Assembly (NCBI RefSeq): GCF_000966975.1
Contig: NZ_JZWV01000877.1
Coordinates: 1-9,133 of the forward strand
Reading direction: 5' to 3'
Length of the DNA stretch: 9,133 nucleotides
Source: Streptomyces katrae
GTDB taxonomy: Bacteria; Actinomycetota; Actinomycetes; Streptomycetales; Streptomycetaceae
How positions within the stretch are numbered: position 1 is the stretch's first letter; each line of letters starts with the position of its first letter. The notes under the pieces are model-generated. The model saw only the letters and a list, made by a program, of their open reading frames with translations, was not told the origin of the DNA and searched no databases. Below are positions 6,602 to 9,133 of this stretch, piece after piece. The position numbers and the translations under genes are program-made.

Positions 6602-7515
6602 GCGGGAGCGGCGGCGGGCCCCGGATGGAGGAGGTGGCCGAGCACGTCTGGGCCTACCTCCAGCCCGACGGCGGCTGGTGCCTGAACAACGCGGGGCTGA
6701 TCGCCCCGGGCGGCGGCCGGCCCGTGCTGGTCGACACCGCCGCCACCGAGGCCCGTGCCCGGGCCCTGGGGGAGGCGGTCGCCCGGATCACCCCGCACGC
6801 CCCGCGCTTCGTGGTGAACACCCACTCGCACGGCGACCACACGTTCGGTAACCGGTTCTTCGCCGGCCGGGCCCTGGTCGTCGCGCACGAGGCGGCGCGC
6901 GCCGAGATGGCCCTCGCCGGACTGCACCTGACCCGGCTGTGGCCGGACGTCCCCTGGGGGGAGGTCCGCGTGGAGCTGCCCGGGCTGACCTACCGCGACC
7001 GGCTCACCCTGCACCCGGGGGACTTCCCCGTCGAGCTGGTCCACCCGGGCACCGCCCACACCGTCGGGGACACGGTGGTCTGGCTGCCGCGGCAGCGGGT
7101 GCTGTTCACCGGGGACATCGTGATGTCCGGGGCCACGCCGTTCTGCCTGACCGGCTCGGTCTCCGGTTCGCTCGCCGTCGTCGAGCGGCTGCGCGCCCTC
7201 GGCCCGGAGACCGTCGTCGCGGGGCACGGGCCGGTCGGCGGCCCGGGGCTGCTCGACGCCACCGCCGGGTACCTGCGCCTGGTGCAGCGGCTGGCCGCCG
7301 AGGGCCTCGCGGCGGGGCTGACCCCTCTGGAGGCCGCGCGGGAGGCCGACCTCGGCCCGTACGCGGAGCTCCTGGACGCCGAGCGGCTGGTGCCCAACCT
7401 GCACCGCGCCTACGCCGAGGCGCGGGGCGCCGAGCCGGGGCACCGGCTCGACGTGGAGGAGATGTTCTGCGAGATGGTCGAGTACCACGGCGGACTGCCC
7501 GCCTGCGCCGCCTGA
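6598..7515 (+). CDS. Metallo-beta-lactamase-fold cyclase/thioesterase (ActIV-like)
   Basis: A 305-residue metallo-beta-lactamase-fold hydrolase with a complete di-metal site: HSHGDH at residues 76-81, His154 in PGTAHTVGD, Asp173 in FTGD and His210 in AGHG. The N-terminal EEVAEHVWAYLQPDGGWCLNNAG, with a Trp-Cys-Leu-Asn-Asn core, and the overall length resemble ActIV of the actinorhodin pathway. ActIV is a zinc-dependent enzyme for second-ring cyclisation and release from the carrier protein. The identity is by recognition, not search, and a generic resistance or detoxification hydrolase is the alternative. The GTG at 6598 overlaps the KSbeta stop (GTGA), matching the coupling pattern of the operon. 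An ATG at 6625, nine codons in, may be the true start, since SGSGGGPR before it is low-complexity; neither has a strong ribosome binding site. It occupies the place where the acyl carrier protein gene usually lies. Confidence 0.88.
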   Translation: MSGSGGGPRMEEVAEHVWAYLQPDGGWCLNNAGLIAPGGGRPVLVDTAATEARARALGEAVARITPHAPRFVVNTHSHGDHTFGNRFFAGRALVVAHEAARAEMALAGLHLTRLWPDVPWGEVRVELPGLTYRDRLTLHPGDFPVELVHPGTAHTVGDTVVWLPRQRVLFTGDIVMSGATPFCLTGSVSGSLAVVERLRALGPETVVAGHGPVGGPGLLDATAGYLRLVQRLAAEGLAAGLTPLEAAREADLGPYAELLDAERLVPNLHRAYAEARGAEPGHRLDVEEMFCEMVEYHGGLPACAA

Positions 7516-7518
7516 GGA

Positions 7519-7563
7519 CAGGCGGCACGGACGGGCGGTCGGGGCCGTGGGCAGGGGGGCCTG
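7519..7563. terminator. Weak candidate bidirectional terminator
   Basis: The 48 bp between the convergent stops of the metallo-beta-lactamase-fold gene and argG contain nested complementary arms: CAGGC (7519-7523) with GCCTG (7559-7563), and CACGG (7526-7530) with CCGTG (7545-7549). Both stems are short with long loops and there is no U-tract. It is the only candidate in a place where termination on both strands is expected. Confidence 0.3.
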
Positions 7564-9054
<1,491 letters not shown>

Positions 9055-9066
9055 TGGAGGGGGCTC

Positions 9067-9106
9067 CGCCGTTAACGGCGTCATGGCGGGCGTTAACGCC
9101 GTTAAT
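9067..9106. repeat. GTTAAC palindromes, candidate operator for an unknown regulator
   Basis: CGCCGTTAACGGCG (9067-9080) is a perfect 14-bp palindrome and GGCGTTAACGCC (9089-9100) a perfect 12-bp palindrome. Their centres are 21 bp apart, close to two helical turns. A third related element, GTTAAT, is at 9101-9106. Such AT-rich cores are rare in this DNA. The cluster lies upstream of the argG -35, beside the window edge, so it may serve argG or a gene starting to the right. The regulator is unknown. Confidence 0.55.
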
Positions 9107-9133
9107 GATCGACAAGCCCGCTCAGACCCGGGG

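Overview
The window is high-GC actinomycete DNA, almost certainly Streptomyces or a close relative. Base composition, strong third-position G/C, overlapping ATGA gene junctions and GAGGAG-type ribosome binding sites all fit, and I saw no TTA leucine codon in the genes called. It covers most of the core of an aromatic (type II) polyketide synthase cluster and runs into a primary-metabolism gene, argG, which probably marks or lies beyond the cluster edge.

Layout. Bases 1-57 are the last 18 codons of a rightward gene that I cannot identify. A leftward group follows: an actinorhodin-type ketoreductase (2726-1923), a di-domain aromatase/cyclase (1865-912) and a classical short-chain dehydrogenase (915-67) whose start overlaps the aromatase stop. 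A 175-bp divergent promoter region (2727-2901) separates it from a rightward group: a DegT/DnrJ/EryC1/StrS-fold protein (2902-4077), ketosynthase alpha (4074-5345), ketosynthase beta/chain-length factor (5342-6601) and a metallo-beta-lactamase-fold protein resembling the ActIV cyclase/thioesterase (6598-7515). Every junction in the rightward group is a 4-bp overlap. Convergent to it is argG (9018-7564), with a promoter region at 9019-9133 carrying tandem ArgR-type operators and a separate set of GTTAAC palindromes. No gene-free stretch exceeds 300 bases.

How the genes fit together. KSalpha and KSbeta would build a poly-beta-ketone on an acyl carrier protein. The ketoreductase would reduce the C9 carbonyl, the di-domain aromatase/cyclase would form and aromatise the first ring, and the metallo-beta-lactamase-fold protein would act in second-ring cyclisation and/or release. 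The SDR is a likely tailoring reductase. No acyl carrier protein is encoded here, although it usually follows KSbeta.

The most unusual feature is the first gene of the rightward operon. It is aminotransferase-like and translationally coupled to KSalpha, but arginine stands where the family has its PLP-binding lysine. The divergent promoter has 11-bp-spaced heptamers on both strands that look like SARP activator sites, which would switch both arms on together.
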